Shown piece by piece: positions 35,344-43,190 of a DNA stretch of 43,190 nucleotides. The notes below the pieces were generated by a model. The model made no database searches. It worked only from the letters and a program-made list of their open reading frames with translations, and was not told the origin of the DNA. Within the stretch, counting starts at the first letter, position 1; each line of letters starts with the position of its first letter. The DNA is from DASXPG01 sp036493755 (GTDB lineage: Bacteria; Gemmatimonadota; Gemmatimonadetes; Gemmatimonadales; JACORV01): NCBI GenBank assembly GCA_036493755.1, contig DASXPG010000017.1:1-43190 (forward strand). The letters run 5' to 3'. Made by a program: the position numbers and the translations under genes.

Positions 35344-36637
35344 ATACCGCCCCGCCCTTCATCACGAAGCGCACCTTCCGCAACGCCGAGATATCCTGTG
35401 TCGGGTCGCCGTCGACGGCGACCAGATCGGCCAGCAACCCCTCGCGCACCGATCCGCGATCATCCAGATGGAAGATGTGCGCATTGCCGGAGGTCGCGAT
35501 GGTGACGGCCTGTAGCGGCGTCACGCCGTCCTGTACCATCAGCTCCAGCTCCAGGACGTTGGTGCCGTGGCTGAACACGCCCACGTCGCCGCCGAAGCAG
35601 ATCGCCACGCCGGCCGCCAGCGCCGCACGAAAGGTGTCACGCTTGTTGCTGACGCTCCGGGGCTCCGGGTCCGTGCCCGGGCGCCAGCCCGCGTACTGCG
35701 CGGTCGAGTAGCCAGCGGCCAGCGTCGGGCACAGCGCGACGCCCTTCTCCGCCATCAGCCGGAAAACCTCCGGGGTGCCCTGATCGCCGTGCTCGATGGT
35801 CGTGACGCCGGCGATGGTGGCGCGCCGCATCGCCTCGGCGGTTGTCGCATGCACCGCAACGGGCCGGTTGGAGCCCGACGCCACCTGGACGATCAGGTTC
35901 ATCTCGTCCTGCGTAAATGTCGGCTCGGCGTTGCGGTGCGAGCCCCAGCTATAGTCGCCGTAAATCTTGATCCAGTCGGCGCCCTTGCCGATCTGATCGC
36001 GGATCACGCGGGTGAGATCGTCCACGCCGCCCGCCTCTTCGGCGCCGTAAGCGAAATCGTATTCGGGCGCTCCGCGGGGAGCGTAGGCGCCGCGCGCCAC
36101 GATCGCCCGGGTGACCACGATCATGCGCGGCCCGGGGATGATTCCCTGGTTGATGGCGTCGCGCAGCCCGACATCGGCGTACCCCGCCCCTTCGGTGCCG
36201 AGGTCGCGGGTGGTGGTGATGCCGGCCATCAGCGTGGCCCGCGCCGATACCGTTGCCCGCGCGATGCGCAGCGCGAGCGGCTCGTGTAGCACCTGGTTTT
36301 CCCAGGTCGTTTCGTTGTAGGGATGGAGCAGCAGGTGCGAATGACCTTCGATGAGTCCGGGGATCAGCGTCGTCCCCGGCAGATCGATGACTCTCGCACC
36401 GGCGGGCCGGGTGACGCTGCCCGTGGCGCCCACGGCGCTGATCCGGTCACCGGTGACGACGACATCCCAGCCCTCGTGCATCGCGGTACCGTCGAAGACG
36501 CGGTCGGCGTGCAGGACGACAACGGCGGGGGGCGGCGGCGGCGGCGCGCCGCGGCGCGGCTGCTGCGCGAACGCGCTTGCTGCCAGCGGCCAACCGCCAA
36601 CGGCCAACACGAGAATGGGCCGCAGGACACGCCACAT
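35327..36637 (-). CDS. Exported metal-dependent amidohydrolase
   Basis: 436 residues from ATG 36637, which overlaps the glyA stop by one base (TGATG); TTG 36640 is the alternative. A signal peptide (MWRVLRPILVLAVGGWPLAASAFA) is followed by a Pro run. Metal ligands are visible: His99 and His101 in EGHSHLLLHP, a probable carbamylated Lys in GADWIKIYGDYSW, His in VAVHATTAEA and TTIEHGDQG, and Asp in CFGGDVGVF. This is the imidazolonepropionase/prolidase-like branch; the substrate (peptide or cyclic amide) is unknown. Part of the signal peptide is encoded by a heptamer repeat. Confidence 0.85.
   Translation of the reverse strand: MWRVLRPILVLAVGGWPLAASAFAQQPRRGAPPPPPPAVVVLHADRVFDGTAMHEGWDVVVTGDRISAVGATGSVTRPAGARVIDLPGTTLIPGLIEGHSHLLLHPYNETTWENQVLHEPLALRIARATVSARATLMAGITTTRDLGTEGAGYADVGLRDAINQGIIPGPRMIVVTRAIVARGAYAPRGAPEYDFAYGAEEAGGVDDLTRVIRDQIGKGADWIKIYGDYSWGSHRNAEPTFTQDEMNLIVQVASGSNRPVAVHATTAEAMRRATIAGVTTIEHGDQGTPEVFRLMAEKGVALCPTLAAGYSTAQYAGWRPGTDPEPRSVSNKRDTFRAALAAGVAICFGGDVGVFSHGTNVLELELMVQDGVTPLQAVTIATSGNAHIFHLDDRGSVREGLLADLVAVDGDPTQDISALRKVRFVMKGGAVFREAQ
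36587..36607. repeat. Heptamer tandem repeat, CGGCCAA (3 units)
   Basis: CGGCCAA, CCGCCAA, CGGCCAA in register within the signal-peptide codons of the amidohydrolase gene. Only three units, so weaker than the others. Confidence 0.6.
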
Positions 36638-37911
36638 CAAACGGCCGCCGGCAAGCCGTACAGCGGGAACGCCTCCGCCAGCTCGCGCACTTCGGCCTTG
36701 ATCTTCGCCAGCGCGGCATCGTTGGCGCGCGCCTCGATGGCGCGATGAATGAACTCGCCAACTTCGCGCATTTCCATCTCTTTCATTCCGCGCGTGGTCA
36801 GCGCCGGCGTGCCGATGCGCACGCCACTGGTGACGAAGGGTGACTGCGGGTCACCGGGGACGGTGTTCTTGTTGACGGTGATCGCCGCCTTGCCCAGCGC
36901 TTCTTCGACTTCCTTGCCGGTGAGACCCTTGGGCCGCAGATCCACCAGCATCAGGTGGGTGTCGGTGCCGCCCGACACGATACCGTAGCCCTTTTCCATG
37001 AGCGACTCGGCCAGCGCCCGCGCATTCACCACGACCTGCCGCGCGTAATCCTTGAAGTCGGGCTTCAGCGCTTCGCCGAACGCCACCGCCTTGGCGGCGA
37101 TGACGTGCATCAGCGGACCGCCCTGGGTGCCGGGGAAGATTTCCTTGTCCACCGCCTTGGCGAGGTTCTCGACGCAGAGAATCAGCCCGCCCCGCGGACC
37201 CCTAAGAGTCTTATGGGTCGTGCTGGTGACCAGGTCGGCATGGGGGATGGGCGAGGGATGTACGCCGCCGGCGACCAGCCCGGCGAAGTGCGCCATGTCC
37301 ACCATGAAGCGCGCCTCCACCTCGTCGGCGATGGCACGGAAGGCCGCGAAGTCGATGATCCGGGCGTAGGCGCTGCCCCCGGCCACGATGACCCGCGGCC
37401 GCTCGGCCCGCGCCAGCTCGCGCACCTGGTCGTAGTCGATGAGCCCGGTCTCCTCGCGGACCCCGTACTGCACCGCCTTGAACATCTTGCCAGACTCGTT
37501 AGGCGCCGCCCCGTGGGTCAGGTGGCCGCCGTGGCGCAACGCCATTCCCAGCAGCGTGTCGCCGGGGCGCATGGCCGCGAGGTAGGCGCCGAAATTGGCC
37601 TGCGAGCCGCTGTGGGGCTGGACGTTGGCGTGGTCGGCGCCGAAGAGCTGCTTGGCCCGAACCAGGGCCAGCGTCTCGACTTCGTCCACCACTTCGCAGC
37701 CGCCGTAATAGCGCTTGCCGGGATAGCCCTCGGCGTACTTGTTGGTGAGCGGCGTCCCCATCGCGGCGAGCACCGCCGGTGAGGCGAAATTCTCGGAGGC
37801 GATCAGCTCCAGCCCCTCGGCCTGCCGAGCCGTCTCGCGTTTGACGATGTCGGCGACGACCGGGTCGCCGGCAAGAAGCTGCGGATCGGGAGCGTACGCG
37901 TCGCCGGACAT
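36637..37911 (-). CDS. glyA: Serine hydroxymethyltransferase
   Basis: 424 residues, normal length. It converts serine and tetrahydrofolate to glycine and 5,10-methylene-THF using PLP. The PLP lysine is Lys234 in TSTTHKTLRGPRGG. Substrate-binding motifs LIASENFASPAV and NKYAEGYPGKRYYGG are intact, as is FMVDMAHFAGL. The start ATG 37911 overlaps the leucine dehydrogenase TGA by one base. Confidence 0.97.
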   Translation of the reverse strand: MSGDAYAPDPQLLAGDPVVADIVKRETARQAEGLELIASENFASPAVLAAMGTPLTNKYAEGYPGKRYYGGCEVVDEVETLALVRAKQLFGADHANVQPHSGSQANFGAYLAAMRPGDTLLGMALRHGGHLTHGAAPNESGKMFKAVQYGVREETGLIDYDQVRELARAERPRVIVAGGSAYARIIDFAAFRAIADEVEARFMVDMAHFAGLVAGGVHPSPIPHADLVTSTTHKTLRGPRGGLILCVENLAKAVDKEIFPGTQGGPLMHVIAAKAVAFGEALKPDFKDYARQVVVNARALAESLMEKGYGIVSGGTDTHLMLVDLRPKGLTGKEVEEALGKAAITVNKNTVPGDPQSPFVTSGVRIGTPALTTRGMKEMEMREVGEFIHRAIEARANDAALAKIKAEVRELAEAFPLYGLPAAV

Positions 37912-38969
37912 CAGCTCACCCAGGTGCGCTTGAGCTTCCCGACCATCGCCACCCGCTTCTCGGCCAGCCGGTCGGCGGCGATGTAGGTCGGCACTTTCTC
38001 TTCCTTCGCGATCTCGAAGACCCGGATCATGGTGCTGTAGATCTCGCCGGCGAGCTTGAACGCCCGCTCGGCCGGCCAGTTCTCCAGCTCCGAGTTCACG
38101 TTGATCAGGCCGCCCGCGTTGATCACGTAGTCGGGGGCGTACAGGATTTTCTTCTTCTCCAGCTCGTCGCCGTGCCGCGGCTCGGCGAGGACGTTGTTCG
38201 CGCCGCCGGCGATGATCTTCACCTTGAGCTGCGGCAGCGTCAGGTCATTGATGACCGCACCGAGCGCGCAGGGAGCGAAAATATCGGCCTGCTGACCGTA
38301 GATCGCGTCGGGGGCGACCGCCTTCGCGCCGAACTCGTCCACCACCCGCTGCACCTTCTCTTTCGCGATGTCGGCGATGATCACCTTGGCGCCCTCGGCG
38401 GTGATGTACTTGCACAGGTAGTACCCGACGTGGCCGGCGCCCTGCACCGCCACCGTCTTGCCGGCGAGATCGGAGCTGCCTAACGCCCATTTCGCCGACG
38501 CTTTCATCCCGCAGTAGACGCCGTGCGCCGTCACCGGCGACGGATCGCCGGAGCGGCCCTGGAGCCCGACCACGTGGTCGGTCTCGAGGTGGATGTAGTC
38601 CATGTCGGCGGGGCTGGTGTTGACGTCTTCGGCGGTGATGTAGCGGCCCTTGAGGCTCTCGACGAAGCGGCCGTGGGCCCGGAACAGCGCCTCGCGGTCC
38701 ACCGGGCCGTCGCCCATGAGGATGACCGACTTGCCGCCGCCGAGGTTGAGTCCCGTCACGGCGGCCTTGTAGGTCATGCCCTTGGCGAGCCGCAGCGCGT
38801 CGATCACCGCGTGGCCCTCGCTCTCGTACTTCCAGTAGCGGGTGCCGCCTAACGCGGGTCCCAGGGTCGTGTTGTGGATGGCGATGAGACCCTTGTAGTT
38901 CGCGGACGCATCATGGCAGAAGAGCAGCTGCTCATGATCGTGCTCCTGCAGCCTCTCGAAAATCTCCAC
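37911..38969 (-). CDS. Leucine dehydrogenase-type Glu/Leu/Phe/Val dehydrogenase
   Basis: 352 residues from GTG 38969 with AAAGGGA upstream. It oxidatively deaminates branched-chain amino acids with NAD. GGTRYWKYESEGHAVIDALRLA-type N-terminus, active-site lysines Lys68 and Lys80 (GMTYKAAVTGLNLGGGKSV), and the NAD-binding loop VAVQGAGHVGYYL (about 173-185) are visible. Length and motifs fit leucine dehydrogenase better than glutamate dehydrogenase. It lies between acyl-CoA dehydrogenase and glyA, consistent with leucine/valine breakdown feeding acyl-CoA oxidation. Confidence 0.9.
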   Translation of the reverse strand: MEIFERLQEHDHEQLLFCHDASANYKGLIAIHNTTLGPALGGTRYWKYESEGHAVIDALRLAKGMTYKAAVTGLNLGGGKSVILMGDGPVDREALFRAHGRFVESLKGRYITAEDVNTSPADMDYIHLETDHVVGLQGRSGDPSPVTAHGVYCGMKASAKWALGSSDLAGKTVAVQGAGHVGYYLCKYITAEGAKVIIADIAKEKVQRVVDEFGAKAVAPDAIYGQQADIFAPCALGAVINDLTLPQLKVKIIAGGANNVLAEPRHGDELEKKKILYAPDYVINAGGLINVNSELENWPAERAFKLAGEIYSTMIRVFEIAKEEKVPTYIAADRLAEKRVAMVGKLKRTWVS

Positions 38970-38978
38970 GGATCCCTT

Positions 38979-40130
38979 TCAGCTCTTGAGGAGTTCGCGC
39001 GCAATGACCATGCGCTGGACTTCGCTGGTGCCTTCGTAGATCGTGATCACCTTGGCGTCGCGCATCAGCCGCTCCACCGGGTAATCGCGCATGTAGCCGT
39101 AACCGCCGAAAATCTGGACCGCCTCCGTCGTCACCCGCATCACCATTTCACCGGCGTACAGCTTGGCCATGCTGGCCCACTGGGTGACGTCCTCGCCGGC
39201 GTCCTTGCGGCGGGCCGCCTCGTGCAGCAGCGCCTTGGACGCGGCGATCTGGGTCGCCATGTCGGCCAGCTTGAACTGGATCGCCTGGAACTGGGCCAGC
39301 GGGGTCTGGAACTGGCGGCGCTCCAGCGCGTAGCGCACCGAGTGGTCGAACGCCGCGCGCGCGATGCCTAACGCCTGCGCGCCGACGCCGAGCCGCCCGC
39401 CGTCGAGGGCGCTCAGGGCGTAGGCGAGCCCCTGGCCTTCCTGGCCCAGCAGCGCGTCGGCCGGCAGGCGCAGATCCTCGAGCGCCACCGAGCAGGTATT
39501 GGACGCGCGCAGTCCCATCTTGTCTTCGGCCTTCTGCGGCCGGTACCCCCGCGCCGTCGTCGGAACGATGAAGGCGCTGATGCCCCGCGCGCCCTGCCTC
39601 GCCCCTTCGCGATCGGTCCGCGCCATCACCAGCACCACGCCGGCGGTGGCGCCGTTGGTGACCCACGCCTTCATGCCGTTGAGGACCCAGCCGTCCTTGT
39701 CGCGCAGCGCCTGAGCACGCAGCCCGGCGGCGTCGCTCCCCGCCTCGGCTTCGCTCAAGGCGAAGGCACCCAGCATTTCGCCCCGCGCCATCGGCTTGAG
39801 CCAGCGCTCCTTCTGCTCGGCGCTGCCGCGGTGGAGCAGCATCTGCGTCGGCAGCGAGTTGTGCACGCCCATCGAGATCGACGATGCGCCGTCGGCGTAG
39901 GCGATCTCTTCCATTGCCGAGAGATAGGTCACGGTGTCGAGTCCGAGACCGTCGTATTCCTCGGGAAGCAGCATGCCGAAAAAGCCCAGCTCGCCCATTT
40001 TGCGGATCAGCTCGGTGGGGAATTCCCTGGTGCGATCCCACTCGGCCGCGAACGGCGCGATATGCTCCGCCGCGAACTCGCGCGCGAGATCCACGATCTG
40101 CTGCTGTGTTTCGTTAAGCGCCGTATGCAT
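38979..40130 (-). CDS. Short-chain acyl-CoA dehydrogenase (butyryl-CoA type)
   Basis: 383 residues from ATG 40130 with AAAAGG 5 bases upstream; a longer frame exists only inside the preceding gene. It oxidises acyl-CoA to trans-2-enoyl-CoA with FAD. Motifs: FALSEAEAGSD, WVTNG, QIFGGYGYMRDYPVERLMRDAKV (C-terminal signature) and the catalytic Glu in IYEGTSEVQ. The start overlaps the end of the hydroxyacyl-CoA dehydrogenase gene by 17 bases. Confidence 0.93.
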   Translation of the reverse strand: MHTALNETQQQIVDLAREFAAEHIAPFAAEWDRTREFPTELIRKMGELGFFGMLLPEEYDGLGLDTVTYLSAMEEIAYADGASSISMGVHNSLPTQMLLHRGSAEQKERWLKPMARGEMLGAFALSEAEAGSDAAGLRAQALRDKDGWVLNGMKAWVTNGATAGVVLVMARTDREGARQGARGISAFIVPTTARGYRPQKAEDKMGLRASNTCSVALEDLRLPADALLGQEGQGLAYALSALDGGRLGVGAQALGIARAAFDHSVRYALERRQFQTPLAQFQAIQFKLADMATQIAASKALLHEAARRKDAGEDVTQWASMAKLYAGEMVMRVTTEAVQIFGGYGYMRDYPVERLMRDAKVITIYEGTSEVQRMVIARELLKS

Positions 40131-40962
40131 AGAAGCCTTTTCCGCTCTTCCTTCCATATTGCCCCGCTGCAACCATCCTCTTCAGCAGCGGACACGCCCG
40201 ATACTTGTCGTCGCCAAGTCCTTCGTGAAGCACATTCAGAATCGCCAGGCAGGTATCCAGCCCGATCAGGTCGGCGAGCGCCAGCGGCCCCATCGGGTGA
40301 TTCATTCCCAGCTTCATGACGGTATCCACCGACTCGGCCGTGGCGACACCTTCCATGACGCAGAAGGCGGCCTCGTTGATCATCGGCATCAGCACGCGAT
40401 TGGCGACGAACCCCGGGTAGTCGCTCACCTCGACGGGAGTCTTGCCGAGCTTGCGGGCCATATCCAGTACGAGGACCGCGGTGCTGTCGCTGGTCGCCTG
40501 GCCGCGGATCACCTCGACCAGCTGCATGACGGGCACCGGATTCATGAAGTGCATCCCGATGACGTTCTGTGGCCGCCTGGTTTTCGCGGCGATGCTGGTG
40601 ATCGAGATCGACGAGGTGTTGGTGGCGAGGATCGCTTCGGCCGGCGCGAGCCGGTCGAGATCGCCGAAGATCTTGAATTTCAACGCCTCATTTTCGGTGG
40701 CGGCCTCGACGATCATCTCGCGGTCGCCGACGGCATCGAGGCTCGAGCTCGAGACGATGGCCTTGAGGGCGGCGTCGCGCTGGGCCTCGGTCGCCCTCCC
40801 CTTCGTGATCTGCCGGTCGAAATTCGATCGGATGGTGGCGACGCCCTTCTCGAGTTGCTTCGCGTCCACGTCGATGAGCCGCACGTCCCAGCCGGCAGCG
40901 GCGAACACGTGCGCGATGCCGTTGCCCATCTGGCCCGCGCCGACGACGGCGACCTTGTTCAA
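40114..40962 (-). CDS. 3-hydroxybutyryl-CoA dehydrogenase
   Basis: 282 residues from TTG 40962, which overlaps the bioY stop (TTGA); the start gives the standard MNKVAVVGAGQMGNGIA. The NAD loop GAGQMG, the motif ATNTSSISIT, and HFMNPVPVMQLVEVIRG with the catalytic His are all present. GFVANRVLMPMINEA marks the C-terminal domain. It reduces acetoacetyl-CoA or oxidises 3-hydroxybutyryl-CoA. It forms a unit with the thiolase two genes before and the acyl-CoA dehydrogenase after. Confidence 0.93.
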   Translation of the reverse strand: MNKVAVVGAGQMGNGIAHVFAAAGWDVRLIDVDAKQLEKGVATIRSNFDRQITKGRATEAQRDAALKAIVSSSSLDAVGDREMIVEAATENEALKFKIFGDLDRLAPAEAILATNTSSISITSIAAKTRRPQNVIGMHFMNPVPVMQLVEVIRGQATSDSTAVLVLDMARKLGKTPVEVSDYPGFVANRVLMPMINEAAFCVMEGVATAESVDTVMKLGMNHPMGPLALADLIGLDTCLAILNVLHEGLGDDKYRACPLLKRMVAAGQYGRKSGKGFYAYGA

Positions 40963-41501
40963 CGCGCGAAGCGGCGAATGACGAGACCCGCGACCGCGAC
41001 CTTCAGAAGATCCGCGGCCAGGAACGGCGTGATGATCGCGCCGGCATTGGCGCCGAGGATCGCGAGCTGCGAAACCCCGCCGGCGAAGATCACCAGCATG
41101 CCAGCCAGGCACGCGATCATCGCGCGGCTGAGCGGCCACGCGGCGGCGCGCCCATTGATCAATCCCACCGTCGCCGCGGCCACCGGATACGACAGCAGGA
41201 ACCCGCCCGTCGGACCCAAGAGCCGCGCCAACCCGGGAAGGCCAAAGGGCGCGAAGACCGGCAGGCCCGCGGCGCCCATCGCGAGATATATCGCGAGCGA
41301 GAGCGCGCCGTAGCGTGCGCCTAACAGTCCGCCGACGATCAGCACCGCCATCGGCTGGAGGGTGAATGGAACCAACGAGCCGGGAATCGGGATGGCGACC
41401 TGGGCAGCTGCTGCAACGACCAGCGCACCGACTAATGCCGCAACAACCTTGACCCCGACCGGCTTCGCATCGGCTCGAGCAACAACGACGGCGTTTGTCA
41501 T
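40959..41501 (-). CDS. bioY: Biotin transporter BioY (ECF S component)
   Basis: 180 residues with six hydrophobic segments. Family motifs: AQVAIPIPGSLVPFTLQPMAVLIVGGLLG, YLAMGAAGLPVFA and LLGPTGGFLLSYP. It binds biotin for uptake; ECF ATPase and T components (BioM, BioN) are not in the window, so BioY may act alone or with a shared module. ATG 41501 abuts the thiolase stop with no gap, and its own stop overlaps the hbd-type start. Confidence 0.93.
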   Translation of the reverse strand: MTNAVVVARADAKPVGVKVVAALVGALVVAAAAQVAIPIPGSLVPFTLQPMAVLIVGGLLGARYGALSLAIYLAMGAAGLPVFAPFGLPGLARLLGPTGGFLLSYPVAAATVGLINGRAAAWPLSRAMIACLAGMLVIFAGGVSQLAILGANAGAIITPFLAADLLKVAVAGLVIRRFAR

Positions 41502-42689
41502 CTAGATCCTCTCGACTGAAAGAGCGACGGCGTTTCCGCCACCAAGACACAATGTTGCGAGACCGGTCTGCTTGTCGCGGGCCTGCATGGCATAGAGCAG
41601 CGTGGTGAGAACACGCGCGCCGCTGGCCCCGATCGGGTGGCCGAGGGCGACGGCGCCGCCGTTCACATTCACCCGCGACCAGTCCCAGCCGAGGGCGCGG
41701 CCATCGGCCAGCGCCTGCACCGCGAAGGCTTCGTTCGCCTCGACCAGGTCGTAGTCGCCGATCGTCTTCCCTTCTTGCTTCATCAGGTTCTGCACCGCGA
41801 CGATGGGCGCGAAGAAGAGATCCTTCGGCTCGCCGCCGCCGGCCGCGTAGCCGGTCACCCGCGCCATCGGCTTCAATCCGTGCGCCTGCGCGTAGGCCAG
41901 CGACGTCACCACCAGCGCGCTGGCGCCGTCGTTGAGTCCCGGCGCGTTCCCCGCCGTCACCGAGCCGTCCTTCACGAACGCCGGCTTCAGCTTGCCTAAC
42001 GCTTCGATGGTGGTGTCGGCGCGGGGTGCTTCGTCCTTGTCGATGGTGATCGTTCCCTTGCGATCGGCGATCTCGACCGGGGCGATCTCATTCTTGAAAT
42101 TGCAGGCCGCCATCGCGGCCACGGCCTTCTGGTGGCTCTCGAGCGAGAAGGTGTCCTGGTCGGCGCGCGAGACGCCCGCCTTGGTCGCGGTGTATTCGGC
42201 GTACGCGCCCATGTGGCAGTCGCCGAAGGAGCACCACAGCCCGTCCATGATCACGCCGTCCTTCAATTCATTGGTGCCGAGCTTCACGCCGGTGCGCATG
42301 CCGAAGAGGTAGTGCGGCGCGTTGGACATCGACTCCTGCCCGCCGGCCACCGCGACCTGGATATCGCCGGCCTTGATTCCCTGAGCCGCGAGCATCACCG
42401 CCTTGAGGCCCGAGCCGCAGACCATGTTCACCGTGACGGCGGGGGTGGTCCCCGGAATCCCGGCGTGGATCGCGGCCTGCCGCCCGGGCGCCTGCCCCGA
42501 GCCGCCCTGCACCACGTGGCCCATGATCACATCCTGGATCTCGGATGCCGGAACGCCCGACCGCTGAAGGGCAGCCTTGATGGCTACGGCGCCGAGCTTC
42601 GGCGCGCTCAGCGGCGACAGTCCGCCGAGGAACTTGCCGATCGGCGTGCGCGCCGCGCTGACGATGACCGCAGTGTTCTTGGGATCCAT
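41502..42689 (-). CDS. Acetyl-CoA C-acetyltransferase (thiolase)
   Basis: 395 residues. It condenses two acetyl-CoA or cleaves 3-ketoacyl-CoA. Cys91 in NMVCGSGLKAV is the acyl-carrying nucleophile; His351 in ALGHPIGASG and Cys381 in CLGGGNAV complete the site. The ATG 42689 has GGAG 5 bases upstream. First gene of the cluster thiolase, BioY, hydroxyacyl-CoA dehydrogenase, acyl-CoA dehydrogenase. Direction (synthesis or breakdown) cannot be told from sequence. Confidence 0.95.
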   Translation of the reverse strand: MDPKNTAVIVSAARTPIGKFLGGLSPLSAPKLGAVAIKAALQRSGVPASEIQDVIMGHVVQGGSGQAPGRQAAIHAGIPGTTPAVTVNMVCGSGLKAVMLAAQGIKAGDIQVAVAGGQESMSNAPHYLFGMRTGVKLGTNELKDGVIMDGLWCSFGDCHMGAYAEYTATKAGVSRADQDTFSLESHQKAVAAMAACNFKNEIAPVEIADRKGTITIDKDEAPRADTTIEALGKLKPAFVKDGSVTAGNAPGLNDGASALVVTSLAYAQAHGLKPMARVTGYAAGGGEPKDLFFAPIVAVQNLMKQEGKTIGDYDLVEANEAFAVQALADGRALGWDWSRVNVNGGAVALGHPIGASGARVLTTLLYAMQARDKQTGLATLCLGGGNAVALSVERI

Positions 42690-42701
42690 TACAGCTCCAG
42701 G

Positions 42702-42977
42702 CTACGCGACGAAATGCGTTGCGTCAGGTCGCTGACGAATTGCTGTTGGGGAATCACGTTCTGCTTGCTGCCGGCGCCGCGCCGTCTGTGTGGTCCGAAC
42801 CCCTGACTCGTAGACCGATCCGTAGACTTCGCGGTCGTTCTCTACTCCCTGGTTGTCGAAAGTGGGCTCTCTCATCACCGGCTGCGTAGTACTGTGTCTG
42901 TCTGAACATCCGAGAGAAACAACTAAGCCGACAATGCTCACCACCAAGGCGACATCCCGAACGCGTTCGGAATCCAT
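42702..42977 (-). CDS. Small putative lipoprotein
   Basis: 91 residues from ATG 42977 with GAGAGGG upstream (GTG 42983 is the alternative). A hydrophobic segment VALVVSIVGLVVSLGC ends at a Cys with Gly at -1, acceptable for lipidation though the -3 position is Ser. The rest is polar, low in hydrophobics and rich in Arg and Gln. The family is not recognised. It starts two bases after the upstream gene's stop, so they are likely one operon. Confidence 0.55.
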   Translation of the reverse strand: MDSERVRDVALVVSIVGLVVSLGCSDRHSTTQPVMREPTFDNQGVENDREVYGSVYESGVRTTQTARRRQQAERDSPTAIRQRPDATHFVA

Positions 42978-42979
42978 GA

Positions 42980-43190
42980 TCACTGGCCCTCTCGGTTGAG
43001 ATAGACATCTATCGCTTGGTCTCGCCCAACGAACAACAGCTTCCCGTCTCCACGAAACGCCGCAGGGCCGTCCGACCCCGAGATTCCCGATCTGTGCCGA
43101 TCAAGCTGCTGAACTGCTCGCCAGGTCGGAACGTCGATCACAACGTTCTTGGAAGGTGTGACGCTATCAATATCGCGCGTCGTCAGAAAC
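42980..43190 (-). CDS. C-terminal end of a protein, beta-propeller-like; 5' partial
   Basis: The frame is open from the window edge to TGA at 42980-42982, about 69 residues. It has strand-like repeats such as KNVVIDVPTWRAVQQL and GKLLFVGRDQAIDVYLNREGQ, as in PQQ- or WD-like propeller blades of about 40 residues. The start lies outside the window. The identity is tentative. Confidence 0.5.
   Translation of the reverse strand, partial: FLTTRDIDSVTPSKNVVIDVPTWRAVQQLDRHRSGISGSDGPAAFRGDGKLLFVGRDQAIDVYLNREGQ

Overview
The window is high-GC bacterial chromosome with tightly packed genes, many of them joined by 1 to 4 base stop/start overlaps. Gene content is small-molecule metabolism, secreted hydrolases, DUF4388, DUF2339 and TolB/TPR proteins, a Minf_1886-family protein and period-7 tandem repeats. 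This fits a Gemmatimonadota-like organism best. That is an inference from overall look, not a proven assignment. No gene-free stretch exceeds 300 bases; the longest is about 220 bases, at 3603-3822.

Layout. 1-3602 (+): large and medium subunits of a molybdenum hydroxylase of the 4-hydroxybenzoyl-CoA reductase type, the large one entering from outside the window. 3823-6522 (+): a long DUF4388 signalling-type membrane protein. 6526-7467 (-): a ParB-like nuclease-domain protein. 7520-13619 (-): a translationally coupled operon of ABC exporter ATPase, permease, cupin, DinB-like protein, secreted CocE/NonD hydrolase and a TolB/TPR protein. 13723-14544 (-): a lipoprotein with its own terminator. 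14680-17411 (+): a DUF2339 membrane protein coupled to an outer-membrane-like protein. 17408-20299 (-): a double-PAS protein, MsrB, a cupin and an exported class V aminotransferase. 20399-21495 (+): a TonB-C-like lipoprotein and a RibD/DHFR-like reductase.

21504-25061 is a small genomic island. A perfect 62-bp direct repeat of the 3' part of a tRNA(CAT) gene flanks about 3.4 kb of visibly lower-GC DNA. The cargo is a PD-(D/E)XK endonuclease-like protein, a beta-class DNA methyltransferase, an unrecognised 210-residue protein and a zinc/DUF4145 protein. No integrase is present. It is a compact restriction-modification cassette with two accessory genes, sitting directly downstream of the intact tRNA, which is followed by tRNA-fMet.

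25334-43190 is mostly core metabolism on the minus strand: enolase with an FtsB/DivIC-like protein, a PlsC-type acyltransferase, ThiL, a propeller protein, the bifunctional NAD(P)HX repair enzyme Nnr, a Memo-family protein, an MFS transporter (+), an exported amidohydrolase, GlyA and leucine dehydrogenase. A short-chain beta-oxidation or butyrate-type cluster follows (thiolase, 3-hydroxyacyl-CoA dehydrogenase, acyl-CoA dehydrogenase) with the biotin transporter BioY embedded in it.

Patterns that cut across genes are: several genes whose only sensible start is CTG (at 16593, 26283 and 29561, possibly 26582), usually as CTGA overlaps; the octamer CGTTAGGC, strongly over-represented and holding most TTA codons of the native genes; and unrelated heptamer tandem repeats at four gene edges.
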